DNA of 64,000 nucleotides, from the NCBI RefSeq assembly GCF_025460765.1, contig NZ_JAMWEG010000026.1, positions 1-64,000 on the forward strand. The letters are read 5' to 3'. Shown here in pieces: positions 1-7,356 of the stretch. The position numbers were made by a program, and so were the translations under genes. The first letter of the stretch is position 1; every line of letters begins with the position of its first letter. The DNA comes from Micromonospora sp. MA102. GTDB taxonomy: Bacteria; Actinomycetota; Actinomycetes; Mycobacteriales; Micromonosporaceae. Below the pieces are notes generated by a model, which did no database searches, was not told where the DNA came from, and saw only the letters and a program-made list of their open reading frames with translations.

Positions 1-27
1 ACCCTGTTGAGTTCTCAAAGAACAACC
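1..27 (-). promoter_or_regulatory. rRNA operon leader with boxA-like antitermination sequence
   Basis: On the minus strand this edge reads TTCTTTGAGAACTCAACAG, the sequence that precedes 16S rRNA genes in many actinobacteria and carries the boxA-like Nus antitermination element. It implies that an rRNA operon transcribed leftward begins just outside the window. The 16S gene itself is not visible. Confidence 0.75.
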
Positions 28-119
28 ACACACCATCCGGAAACCCCACATCCGCGGAGCCACCATCCGGGGCATTTCGTTCAACCACACCCGCCGCTCT
101 CGCGCCGGGCACTTTTACT

Positions 120-148
120 ACGTTACCCGGTGGTTTCTGCCGTGTCAA
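120..148 (-). promoter_or_regulatory. rRNA promoter candidate, proximal (TTGACA-17-TAACGT)
   Basis: Minus-strand -35 TTGACA (143-148) and -10 TAACGT (120-125) are separated by 17 bases. This is the best promoter match in the region and the closest to the boxA leader. Confidence 0.65.
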
Positions 149-169
149 ACCGCTGTTTCGCGGTTTGTC
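144..169. repeat. inverted repeat overlapping the proximal rRNA promoter
   Basis: Arms GTCAAACCGC (144-153) and GCGGTTTGTC (160-169) pair with one mismatch across a 6-base spacer. The left arm covers the -35 of the proximal rRNA promoter, so it could be a regulator site; no regulator is identified. Confidence 0.4.
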
Positions 170-291
170 GCGCCTTCCACCCTTCTGCCGGGCACCACTA
201 TTCGACCGGCTCGCGCCGGGCGCCTCGTGGAATTCGGCAGGACGGCCGCTGCGGTTTCCCGCTCGCTCGTCCGTGTCCCTGCCGGCCGATA

Positions 292-320
292 ACCTTACCC
301 GGTCGGTTCCGCCTCGCCAA
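292..320 (-). promoter_or_regulatory. rRNA promoter candidate, middle (TTGGCG-17-TAAGGT)
   Basis: Minus-strand -35 TTGGCG (315-320) and -10 TAAGGT (292-297), 17-base spacer. The -10 resembles those of the other two candidates. Confidence 0.45.
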
Positions 321-421
321 ATCCGCCTCCCGGCGAATTCGGGGCACCGCCCGTCTTCGGTCCTGCGCTCCGGCCTTCCAGGTCTTTCGCCTGTTTCGTC
401 CGTTCCGCGCTGGCAGAGAGA

Positions 422-451
422 AAGTTACGCGCCCGGCGGATTGATCGTCAA
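422..451 (-). promoter_or_regulatory. rRNA promoter candidate, distal (TTGACG-18-TAACTT)
   Basis: Minus-strand -35 TTGACG (446-451) and -10 TAACTT (422-427), 18-base spacer. It overlaps the tyrS terminator: the -35 lies mostly in the hairpin loop and the spacer is one stem arm. Confidence 0.5.
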
Positions 452-465
452 ATCCGCCGGGCGCG
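428..465 (-). terminator. tyrS transcription terminator
   Basis: A perfect 15-base stem (428-442 with 451-465, arm CGCGCCCGGCGGATT) closes an 8-base loop, 26 bases after the tyrS stop. On the minus strand it is followed by TAACTTTC, giving a short U-rich tail. Confidence 0.8.
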
Positions 466-491
466 TCCCGCGTCACATCGTCGACGGAGGG

Positions 492-1781
492 CTATCTGCC
501 CAGCTCGACGCCGGCGAAGTTGCGCTTGCCGCGGCGCAGCACCAGGTAGCGGCCGTGCAGCAGGTCCGCCGGCGACACCGTCGCGTCCACCTCGGCGATG
601 CGCACGTTGTTGACGTACGCGCCGCCCTCGGCGATGACCCGCCGGGCCTCCTTCATGCTCGGCACGAGACCCGACGCCTTGAGCAGGCCCGCGACGTCGG
701 GCAGCTCGTCGAGGTGCACGAGGCCGGCCTCGGTGAGCGCGGCGCGCAGGGTCTCCGGCGCCAGTTCGTCGAGCGAGCCACGACCGAAGAGCGCCTGGCT
801 CGCCGCGACCGCCTGGGCCATCTCCCGCTCGCCGTGCACCAACGCGGTCAGCTCCTCGGCGAGGGCCCGCTGGGCGAGCCGCGCCTGCGGGCGTTCCGCC
901 GTGGCCTTCTCCAACTCCTCCAGCTCCTCCCGCGAGCGGAAGCTGAAGTACCGCAGGTAGCGGGTGACGTCCCGGTCGTCGGCGTTGACCCAGAACTGGT
1001 AGAAGGCGTAGGGGCTGGTCATCTCCGGGTCGAGCCAGACCGCGCCGGTCTCGCTCTTGCCGAACTTCGTGCCGTCCGACTTGGTCACCAGCGGGGTGGT
1101 GAAGGCCTCCACCGGCCCGGCGCCACGGCGCCGGATGTAGTCCACCCCGGCGGTGATGTTGCCCCACTGGTCGGATCCGCCGTACTGGAGCTGGCAGCCG
1201 TGCCGGCGGTGCAGCTCGAAGAAGTCGTTGGCCTGGAGCAGCTGGTAGCTGAACTCGGTGTAGCTGATCCCGGTCTCGAGCCGGGCCTTGACGACCTCCC
1301 GGGCCAGCATCTTGTTCACCGGGAAGTGCTTGCCGACGTCCCGGAGGAACTCGACCACCGACATCTCGCCGGTCCAGTCCAGGTTGTTGACCAGCTGGGC
1401 CGCGTTCTGCCCCTCGTACGTCACGAAGGGCGCGAGCTGGTCGCGGATGCGCTGGACCCAGCCGGCGATGACCTCGGGCGGGTTCAAGGTGCGCTCGGCG
1501 CTCTCCTTCGGGTCGCCGATCTGACCGGTGGCGCCGCCGACCAGCAGCAGCGGCCGGTGCCCGGCGAGCTGGAGCCGGCGCGCCATGACGACCTGCATGA
1601 GGTTGCCGACGTGCAGGCTCGGCGCCGTCGGGTCGAAGCCCACATAGAAGGTGGTGCTCCCGCCGTCGAGCAGCGCGCGCAGCTCGTCGAGGCCGGTCGA
1701 GTCCTGGATCAGGCCCCGCCACAGCAGGTCTTCGGTCAGGGAGTCCCGCCCCTGCGGGAGGTTGCTGTCGGTCACGGTCAC
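492..1781 (-). CDS. tyrS: tyrosyl-tRNA synthetase
   Basis: Class I aminoacyl-tRNA synthetase that charges tRNA-Tyr in the cytosol. The 429-residue product has the HIGH-type motif as HVGN within GFDPTAPSLHVGN, the KMSKS-type loop as KFGKS, and a C-terminal S4-like RNA-binding region (GGAYVNNVRI). The GTG at 1781 is preferred over an ATG 27 bases upstream because a GGGGGAG ribosome site sits five bases before it and the upstream extension is not conserved-looking. A strong terminator follows. No T-box leader was seen upstream. Confidence 0.95.
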   Translation of the reverse strand: MTVTDSNLPQGRDSLTEDLLWRGLIQDSTGLDELRALLDGGSTTFYVGFDPTAPSLHVGNLMQVVMARRLQLAGHRPLLLVGGATGQIGDPKESAERTLNPPEVIAGWVQRIRDQLAPFVTYEGQNAAQLVNNLDWTGEMSVVEFLRDVGKHFPVNKMLAREVVKARLETGISYTEFSYQLLQANDFFELHRRHGCQLQYGGSDQWGNITAGVDYIRRRGAGPVEAFTTPLVTKSDGTKFGKSETGAVWLDPEMTSPYAFYQFWVNADDRDVTRYLRYFSFRSREELEELEKATAERPQARLAQRALAEELTALVHGEREMAQAVAASQALFGRGSLDELAPETLRAALTEAGLVHLDELPDVAGLLKASGLVPSMKEARRVIAEGGAYVNNVRIAEVDATVSPADLLHGRYLVLRRGKRNFAGVELGR

Positions 1782-1878
1782 CGATTCTCCCCCATCAGCG
1801 GCCCGCACCCGTACCGGGTTTGCCGACGTGGGCGCCGACTAGGCTGGCGACGCCGTCGCGCGAGAGGGAGGGGTCGCC

Positions 1879-2268
1879 GTGGAGGAGCCGGATCTGACCG
1901 GGGGCTTCGTCGCCCTGCTGGGCCTGAAGTTCGACGAGGTGAGCGGGGACCGGGTGGTCATCCGCTGGCAGGTCCGTCCGGACCTGCACCAGCCGTACGG
2001 GATCCAGCACGGCGGGGTCTACTGCTCGGTCGTGGAGACGGCGGCCAGCATCGGCGGCGCCCTGTGGCTGGGTGACAAGGGCAAGGTCGTCGGGGTGTCC
2101 AACCAGACCGACTTCCTGCGCGCGGTCCGCGACGGGGAGCTGACCGCGGTCGGGACCCCGATCCATCGCGGTCGCAGCCAGCAGCTCTGGCTCGTGGAGA
2201 TCACCGACGAGGGTGGCCGGCTGGTGTCGCGCGGCCAGGTGCGGCTGCAGAACCTCACCTCCGCCTGA
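1879..2268 (+). CDS. PaaI-type hotdog-fold thioesterase
   Basis: Small (129 aa) single-domain hotdog protein predicted to hydrolyse acyl-CoA thioesters. The core motif HGGVYCSVVETAAS carries the expected HGG turn and the central-helix acidic residue; the family usually works as a dimer or tetramer in the cytosol. The GTG start is preceded by GGGAGGGG. It is transcribed divergently from tyrS with a 97-base gap and stands alone, so its substrate is unknown. Confidence 0.8.
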   Translation: MEEPDLTGGFVALLGLKFDEVSGDRVVIRWQVRPDLHQPYGIQHGGVYCSVVETAASIGGALWLGDKGKVVGVSNQTDFLRAVRDGELTAVGTPIHRGRSQQLWLVEITDEGGRLVSRGQVRLQNLTSA

Positions 2269-2325
2269 TCGCGGGCTGCTCGATTCGCCCCAGATCGGGG
2301 ATCTGACACCGATATCGTCGCGTCG

Positions 2326-2355
2326 ATGAGCCCGGCCACTCCCGACCCGACGTGA
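2326..2355 (+). CDS. possible 9-codon upstream ORF (leader peptide)
   Basis: ATG at 2326 opens a frame MSPATPDPT whose TGA overlaps the GTG of the Nramp-like gene (GTGA). A TATCGT hexamer at 2313-2318 lies 7 bases before the ATG, so the transcript could be leaderless, and the Nramp start has no good ribosome site of its own. Coupling between the two is an inference. Confidence 0.3.
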   Translation: MSPATPDPT

Positions 2356-3578
2356 GGAAACTCTTCGCGGCCACGCTCGGCGTGCTGTCCGCCGTCGGCG
2401 GCTTCGTCGACATCGGCGACCTGGTGGCGGCGAGCCAGGCCGGCGCCCGCTTCGGGATGGCCCACGCCTGGGTGCTGCTCGTCGGGGTGGTGGGCATCTG
2501 CGCGTACGCGGAGATGGCCGGCCGGATCGCGGCGGTGAGCGGCCGGGCGGTGTTCGACCTGGTCCGGGAGCGGCTCGGGCCGCGGGTGGCGCTGCTCAAC
2601 CTGGTCGCCTCCTGGCTGGTCACGGTGATCACCCTGGCCGCCGAGCTGGGTGGGGTGGCGCTGGCGTTGCAGCTCGCGACCGGGTTGAGCCATCTGCTCT
2701 GGGTGCCGGTGGCCGCGGTGGCGGTCTGGCTGGTGCTGTGGCGGATGCGGTTCGAGCTGATGGAACGGGTCTTCGGCCTGGCCGGGCTGGCGCTGCTGGT
2801 CTTCGCGGTCGCGCTGTTCGCGCTGCCCACGGACTGGGCCGAGCTGGGGCACGGCGCCCTGCGCGTCAGCTCCGCCGGCGAGAGCTGGTCGGTGTACTGG
2901 TTCGTGGCAGTGGCGCTGTTCGCGTCGACGGTCAGCCCGTACGAGGTGTTCTTCTTCTCCTCCGGCGGGGTCGAGGAGCGGTGGAGCGCCGCCGACCTGG
3001 CGCACGCCCGGTCGAACGTCCTGATCGGGTTTCCCGTCGGGGGCTTCCTGGCGCTGTCGCTGATCGCCGTGGCGACGGTGGCGTACCACCCGTCGGGGGC
3101 GTCGCTGGACACCCTCGACCAGGTGGCCCGGCCGGTGGTGACCGCGCTGGGCGGGGCCGGCCTGGCCGCCGCGGTGCTGGCGTTCTTCGCGGTGACCTTC
3201 GGCGCGGCGTTGGAGACCGGCCTGTCCGCCGCGTACGCGGCGGCGCAGTACTTCGGCTGGCAGTGGGGCAAGCGGGTCAGCCCCCGGGAGGCGGCCCGGT
3301 TCCACAGCGTGCTGCTGGTCGGGCTGCTGCTCGGGGTGCTGCTGCTGATGACCAGCGTGGACCCGATCCGGCTCACCGAGTACATGCTGGTGCTCAGCGC
3401 GGTGGTGCTGCCGCTGACGTATCTGCCGATCCTGGTGGTGGCGAACGACCGCAACTACCTCGGCGACCGGGTCAACGGGTGGTGGACGAACCTGCTCGGG
3501 GCGCTGTTCCTGCTGCTCATCGTCGCCGCCTCGGTGGCGGCGCTCCCGTTGGCGATCATCACGAGGATGGGGCGATGA
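2352..3578 (+). CDS. divergent Nramp-family metal transporter
   Basis: Polytopic membrane protein of 408 residues with about 11 hydrophobic segments and an Nramp (SLC11) layout. The two metal-site motifs are altered: the first unwound helix, normally DPGN, reads DIGD (residues 20-23), and the sixth helix, normally with MPH, reads SPYE (195-198). Loss of the methionine is known from Nramp relatives that do not favour transition metals, so a substrate such as Mg is possible but unproven. GTG start at 2352. It overlaps the next gene by ATGA, forming a three-gene unit with two PRC-barrel proteins. Confidence 0.75.
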   Translation: MRKLFAATLGVLSAVGGFVDIGDLVAASQAGARFGMAHAWVLLVGVVGICAYAEMAGRIAAVSGRAVFDLVRERLGPRVALLNLVASWLVTVITLAAELGGVALALQLATGLSHLLWVPVAAVAVWLVLWRMRFELMERVFGLAGLALLVFAVALFALPTDWAELGHGALRVSSAGESWSVYWFVAVALFASTVSPYEVFFFSSGGVEERWSAADLAHARSNVLIGFPVGGFLALSLIAVATVAYHPSGASLDTLDQVARPVVTALGGAGLAAAVLAFFAVTFGAALETGLSAAYAAAQYFGWQWGKRVSPREAARFHSVLLVGLLLGVLLLMTSVDPIRLTEYMLVLSAVVLPLTYLPILVVANDRNYLGDRVNGWWTNLLGALFLLLIVAASVAALPLAIITRMGR

Positions 3579-3955
3579 GGATCCAGCTCGCCAAGCAGTT
3601 GCTCGACCGGCAGATCGTCGACGTCGACGGCCGGTTGGTCGGGCGGGTCGACGACATCGCGTTCGCCGTCGACGAGGAGGGCTACCCGTACGTGGACTGC
3701 CTGCTCACCGGGCAGGCGGCGCTCGGGCAGCGGGTCGGGGGCCGGATCGGGCGGCTGCTGGTGGCCGTCGCCGACCGGTTCACCGACGACCCGCCGGTGC
3801 CGCCGCTGCGGATCGCCCTCACCCAGGTCGACCGGGTCGACAGCATGGTGCGGCTGCGCTGCACGGCGGCCGACCTGCCGCCCTCGCCGGTGGAGTCCTG
3901 GCTGCGCCGGCACCTGATCGACCGGATTCCCGGAGCGGGCCGTGCGAGCGGGTGA
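3575..3955 (+). CDS. PRC-barrel domain protein (first copy)
   Basis: A 126-residue soluble protein. Residues 1-90 resemble a PRC-barrel: LLDRQIVDVDGRLVGRVDDI is the usual strand-turn-strand opening. PRC-barrels occur in RimM, photosynthetic reaction centres and MgtE-associated proteins, usually as protein-binding modules. Its start overlaps the transporter stop (ATGA) and its end overlaps the second PRC gene by 14 bases, so a role as accessory or sensor of the transporter is likely by context only. Confidence 0.7.
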   Translation: MRIQLAKQLLDRQIVDVDGRLVGRVDDIAFAVDEEGYPYVDCLLTGQAALGQRVGGRIGRLLVAVADRFTDDPPVPPLRIALTQVDRVDSMVRLRCTAADLPPSPVESWLRRHLIDRIPGAGRASG

Positions 3956-4259
3956 GCTGCTCGGCCGGACCGCGTACGACCTGCGCGGGCGACGGTTGGG
4001 CCGGGTCGTCGACGTGGTGGTGCGGGGCGGCTGGCCACCGGAGCGGCTGCGGATCACCGATGTGATCGTCGCCGGCCACTGGTGGACCCGGGTCACGAGC
4101 CGGCTGATCGGGCCGGAGCGGCACCCGTCGGGGCCGTGGCTGCTGCGCGCGATCACGCGGGTGCTGGGGCGCAGCACCCTCCAGGTGCCCGCCGACGCGG
4201 TGCAGCTGCTGCCACCGGTGCCCGGCTTCCCGTTCGGCCCGCCGGCGGGGCGCCGCTGA
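3942..4259 (+). CDS. PRC-barrel domain protein (second copy)
   Basis: A 105-residue protein opening LLGRTAYDLRGRRLGRVVDVVV, a second PRC-barrel module, starting at a GTG inside the end of the previous gene. The two copies are diverged paralogues. Translation is probably coupled. It ends two bases before the convergent corC-like gene, leaving no room for a separate terminator. Confidence 0.65.
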   Translation: MRAGELLGRTAYDLRGRRLGRVVDVVVRGGWPPERLRITDVIVAGHWWTRVTSRLIGPERHPSGPWLLRAITRVLGRSTLQVPADAVQLLPPVPGFPFGPPAGRR

Positions 4260-4261
4260 GG

Positions 4262-5632
4262 TCAGCCCCGGGCCTCGTCGAGGACCGGCGTGCCGTCGGC
4301 GTCGGCGCGCTCGGCGTGCTCGGCGCGCTCGGCGTGCTCGGCGTCCGCGGCGTGGTCGCGGCGGGTGTGCCGGCGGACCCGGACCTCGGTGATGGCGTGG
4401 TGGTCGACGCCGCCCACGGCCAGGTCCCAGCCGTCGACCCGGACCTGCTCCCCGGCCACGGTGGGGATGTGCCCGAGGCAGATGAGCACGAGCCCGGCGA
4501 TCGTGGTGTAGTCGCCCGGCGGCCGGTTGGGCAGCTCGACGCCCAGGTCGGTGAGGTCGTGCACCGGGAAGGTGCCGGGCAGCAGCAGCGTCCCGTCCTC
4601 CTCCGTGCGGACCGAGCCGAGGTCCCGGTCGGTCTCGTCGTAGATCTCGCCGACGATCTCCTCGAGGATGTCCTCCAGGGTGACGATGCCGTCCACGGCG
4701 CCACGCTCGTCGACCACCAGCGCGATGTGCTGGCGTTCCGCCTTGAACTGGCGCAGGGCGTCGACCACCGACAGCGAGTCGGGCAGCAGCATGGGGGGTC
4801 GCGCGATCTCGTCGACCGGCCGGTCGTCGGGAATGCCGACCAGGTCGCGCAGGTGGATCACCCCGACCGCGTCGTCCAGGCCGCCGTGCCGGACTACCGG
4901 CGCCCGGGAGTGGCCGGTCGCGGCGAGGACCAGCCGGGCGGCCTCCGCGGTCGTCCCGCTGTCCAGGGTGAAGACCTGCAACCGGGGTACGAGCACCGCG
5001 CGCAACTGCCGGTCGGCGATCTCCACGGCGCCGGCGATGATGGTCCGCTGCTCCTTGGTGAAGCCGTGGTTGCCGGCCACGATGTCGCGCAGCTCGTCGG
5101 GGCCGATCTCGTCCGGCTCGTGCTTCGGGTTGAGCCCGAACAGGCGGACCACCAGGTCGCTGGTGGCGCCGAGCGCCCAGACCGCCGGCCGGGTCACGCT
5201 GGCCAGCACGTCGAGCGGGCGGGCCACGACGAGGGCCCACCGCTCGGCGGACTGCATGGCGATCCGCTTCGGGGCCAGCTCGCCGAAGACCAGGGTCACG
5301 AACGTCAGCGCCAGGGTGACCCCGACGATGGCGACCGTCTCGGCGGCGTCACCGAACACCCCGAGCAGCGGGACGAGGGGCTTCGCGAGGGACACCGCCG
5401 CGGCGGCGGAGGCCAGGAAGCCGGCCAGGGTGATCCCGATCTGGATGGTGGCCAGGAACCGGTTGGGGTCCTTGGCCAGCCGGGCCAGGGTGCGCCCGGC
5501 CCGGCTGCCGCGTTCCAGCCGCTGGAGCTGGCTGTCGCGCAGCGACACCAGGGCCATCTCGCTGCCGGCGAAGGCCGCGTTGACGATCACCAGAACTCCG
5601 ACCAGGGCCAGTTGGCTCCAGTAGCTCTGCAC
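4262..5632 (-). CDS. CNNM/CorC-HlyC family membrane protein with CBS pair
   Basis: A 456-residue protein in the standard order: DUF21/CNNM membrane domain (about 1-190, four hydrophobic stretches), two CBS domains (about 200-330, including GIVTLEDILEEIVGEI), and a CorC_HlyC transporter-associated domain (about 345-425). Members are linked to Mg or Co transport or efflux. The C-terminus is a low-complexity tail rich in His, Ala, Glu and Arg. It converges on the Nramp/PRC unit, which is also metal-related. Confidence 0.85.
   Translation of the reverse strand: MQSYWSQLALVGVLVIVNAAFAGSEMALVSLRDSQLQRLERGSRAGRTLARLAKDPNRFLATIQIGITLAGFLASAAAAVSLAKPLVPLLGVFGDAAETVAIVGVTLALTFVTLVFGELAPKRIAMQSAERWALVVARPLDVLASVTRPAVWALGATSDLVVRLFGLNPKHEPDEIGPDELRDIVAGNHGFTKEQRTIIAGAVEIADRQLRAVLVPRLQVFTLDSGTTAEAARLVLAATGHSRAPVVRHGGLDDAVGVIHLRDLVGIPDDRPVDEIARPPMLLPDSLSVVDALRQFKAERQHIALVVDERGAVDGIVTLEDILEEIVGEIYDETDRDLGSVRTEEDGTLLLPGTFPVHDLTDLGVELPNRPPGDYTTIAGLVLICLGHIPTVAGEQVRVDGWDLAVGGVDHHAITEVRVRRHTRRDHAADAEHAERAEHAERADADGTPVLDEARG
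4303..4338. repeat. 18-base tandem repeat inside the corC-like gene
   Basis: Two exact copies of an 18-base unit (4303-4320, 4321-4338) encode a repeated six-residue Ala-Glu-His-Ala-Glu-Arg stretch in the C-terminal tail. Copy number may vary between strains. Confidence 0.8.
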
Positions 5633-5757
5633 GCGCGGTTCTCTCCCTCGGCCCGACCCGGGCCGGCCGCCGTGGCCGACCCGTCGCCGACCGTGGCCCG
5701 GGCGGCGTCGCCCCTCTGTGCCCCGCGGGCGGGCCGCGCAATCCTCCGGTCGAGGGG

Positions 5758-6405
5758 TCAGGCGGGCGCGGGCAGGTCCAGCACGTACGCGTCGCCCTCC
5801 GGGCGGAAGCCCAGCCGGTGGTAGTAGGGGGCGACCATGCCGCGCGGGCTGACGACCCGGCGGAAGCCGCGGTCGGTGAACAGCCGGCTGCGCCGGTAGA
5901 CGAACTCACCGGGGGTGAAGTCGCGGAACGGCGGGGTCACGTAGTCGAGGTCGATCTGCGCCACCCCGCCGGCCTCGGCGTGCGAGACCACCACACCGAC
6001 CACCTCGTCGGCGCGGACCACCAGAAACGCCGAGCGGTCGGCGGCGGCCGGGTCCCAGCGGAAGTCGGGATTGAACCGGGCGATGTCGGCGGCGTGCACC
6101 CGCAGGGTGTGGGCCAGGAACGCGTCGCCGGTGCCCACCTCGACCACCTCGTAGGTCTGCGCGTCGTGGCGGGTGGCGAGCATCGTCCGCAGGTACCAGA
6201 CGTTGATCACGGCGAGCACCACGTTGAGCCCGACCATGGGCCACACGTGCACGGCGGCGTTGTAGCCGATCAGGATGAGGCAGCCGACCAGGTTGAGCGC
6301 GCGCAGCCGCAGGATGCGGGTCTGCAGCAGCGACCAGACCAGCAGCGCGGAGCCGGCCCAGCCGACGAGTTCCAGCCAGTTCACCCCGGGGAGACTAGTG
6401 GTCAC
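5758..6405 (-). CDS. YgjV-like membrane domain fused to a GNAT-like domain
   Basis: A 215-residue protein. Residues 5-85 hold about three hydrophobic helices resembling the YgjV inner-membrane family (WLELVGWAGSALLVWSLLQ, LRALNLVGCLILIGYN). Residues 95-210 look like a soluble acetyltransferase-type domain ending in YYHRLGFRPEGDAYVL, a typical GNAT C-terminal motif. The N-terminal half of a GNAT fold is hard to trace, so catalysis is uncertain. GTG start; overlaps the preceding GNAT gene by 11 bases, so they are probably co-transcribed. Confidence 0.6.
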   Translation of the reverse strand: MTTSLPGVNWLELVGWAGSALLVWSLLQTRILRLRALNLVGCLILIGYNAAVHVWPMVGLNVVLAVINVWYLRTMLATRHDAQTYEVVEVGTGDAFLAHTLRVHAADIARFNPDFRWDPAAADRSAFLVVRADEVVGVVVSHAEAGGVAQIDLDYVTPPFRDFTPGEFVYRRSRLFTDRGFRRVVSPRGMVAPYYHRLGFRPEGDAYVLDLPAPA

Positions 6406-6898
6406 CCAGGTCAGCCGGCACGGCGGGCAGCTCCAGCACGTATTCCTCGACCTCGGCGCCGCGGCCGACCGCGTACCCCGAGTCCTCGCCGACCACGACG
6501 AAGCCGCACTTGCGCAGCACGGCCAGGGAGGCGGCGTTGTCCTTGGCGGCGCGGGCGTGCACCGGCCGCTGCGGCAGCTCCCGCAGCAGCGCGGCGAGCG
6601 CCGCGGTGGCGTAACCCCGACCCCAGCGGGCGGGGTCGATCCAGTAGCTGACCTCGGTGCGCTCCCCCACCGGGAAGGCGGCCACGTGCCCGACCACGAC
6701 GCCGTCGACCGTCACCGTGCGGTTCTCGATGCGCGGGTCGGCCCGGATGCGGGCCCAGTGGGCGTCGAAGGCGGCCCGGTCGGCCGGGTCCTTCGGGCCG
6801 AACGCGGCCATCCAGTTGGCCTGCGGATCCTGCTCGTGGGCGAAGAACGCCGGCAGGTCCTCGTCACGTACCGGGCGGAGCCGCACCTCACTGGTCAT
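6395..6898 (-). CDS. GNAT family N-acetyltransferase (RimJ/RimL type)
   Basis: A 167-residue acetyltransferase that should transfer acetyl from acetyl-CoA to an amine. Motifs include EVSYWIDPARWGRGYATAAL (acetyl-CoA pyrophosphate loop region) and the C-terminal NAASLAVLRKCGFVVVGE. This pattern matches the Acetyltransf_3 group of ribosomal-protein or small-molecule acetyltransferases. It is first of a two-gene unit with the YgjV/GNAT-like fusion. No substrate is suggested by context. Confidence 0.8.
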   Translation of the reverse strand: MTSEVRLRPVRDEDLPAFFAHEQDPQANWMAAFGPKDPADRAAFDAHWARIRADPRIENRTVTVDGVVVGHVAAFPVGERTEVSYWIDPARWGRGYATAALAALLRELPQRPVHARAAKDNAASLAVLRKCGFVVVGEDSGYAVGRGAEVEEYVLELPAVPADLGDH

Positions 6899-7059
6899 CG
6901 CCGGAGGATACGCGGACCCACCGACAGGACGGGGATGTCCGGACCCTCTCCCGTATCGCCGCGGGAGGAACCGCCGGCGGGCGGCGTCGCGTCACCCGGG
7001 CGATGGACCGGCGCCGAAGTCGGTGCCGGACCAACCGGGTGGGAGCAGAGGATCCACGG

Positions 7060-7356
7060 ATGAACAGGATGCTGCACCGCCCGCGGCGCCGGGCGTTCCC
7101 GATGCGTACCGTCCGACCTTCCGTCGTCGGCCCGACGGCGGCCGGCCCGCGCGCCCTGGGCCCGACGGCGGCCGCGCCCCTGGCCCTCGCCGCGGCGGCG
7201 ATCGGGGCCGTGGTGATCGGCCGGCTGATGATCGCGCACCTGGCCGTCCGCCGGGCGGTGATCCGGGAGCTGCGGATCGGCCGGCTGGAGGTGGACGACC
7301 TGGTCGTCCACCGGCACGCCGCGGGTCAGCCGGTCGGCGGGAGCGCGGCCGGGTAG
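7060..7356 (+). CDS. small actinobacterial protein with regular hydrophobic repeats
   Basis: A 98-residue protein not assigned to a named family. After a basic, Pro-rich N-terminus there is a hydrophobic stretch (APLALAAAAIGAVVIGRL), then a periodic run in which Ile, Val and Leu alternate with Arg, as in IRELRIGRLEVDDLVV. This looks like short beta-strand repeats after one membrane segment. ATG at 7060 is chosen because GGGAGCAGAGGA lies upstream. Its 3-prime end overlaps the convergent cNMP-binding gene by 31 bases. Confidence 0.5.
   Translation: MNRMLHRPRRRAFPMRTVRPSVVGPTAAGPRALGPTAAAPLALAAAAIGAVVIGRLMIAHLAVRRAVIRELRIGRLEVDDLVVHRHAAGQPVGGSAAG

Larger units (their letters stand above)
28..427 (-). 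other. non-coding promoter and leader region of an rRNA operon
   Basis: About 400 bases downstream of tyrS carry no convincing gene. Open frames crossing it on either strand show no codon bias or family resemblance. The stretch holds tandem minus-strand promoter candidates, an inverted repeat and, at its left end, the boxA leader, so it is best read as the upstream control region of the off-window rRNA operon. Confidence 0.7.

Noticed and set aside
165..2075. Long plus-strand open frame across tyrS
   Set aside because: It is antisense to tyrS, whose motifs are clear. High GC suppresses stop codons, and the encoded sequence is low-complexity with no family resemblance.
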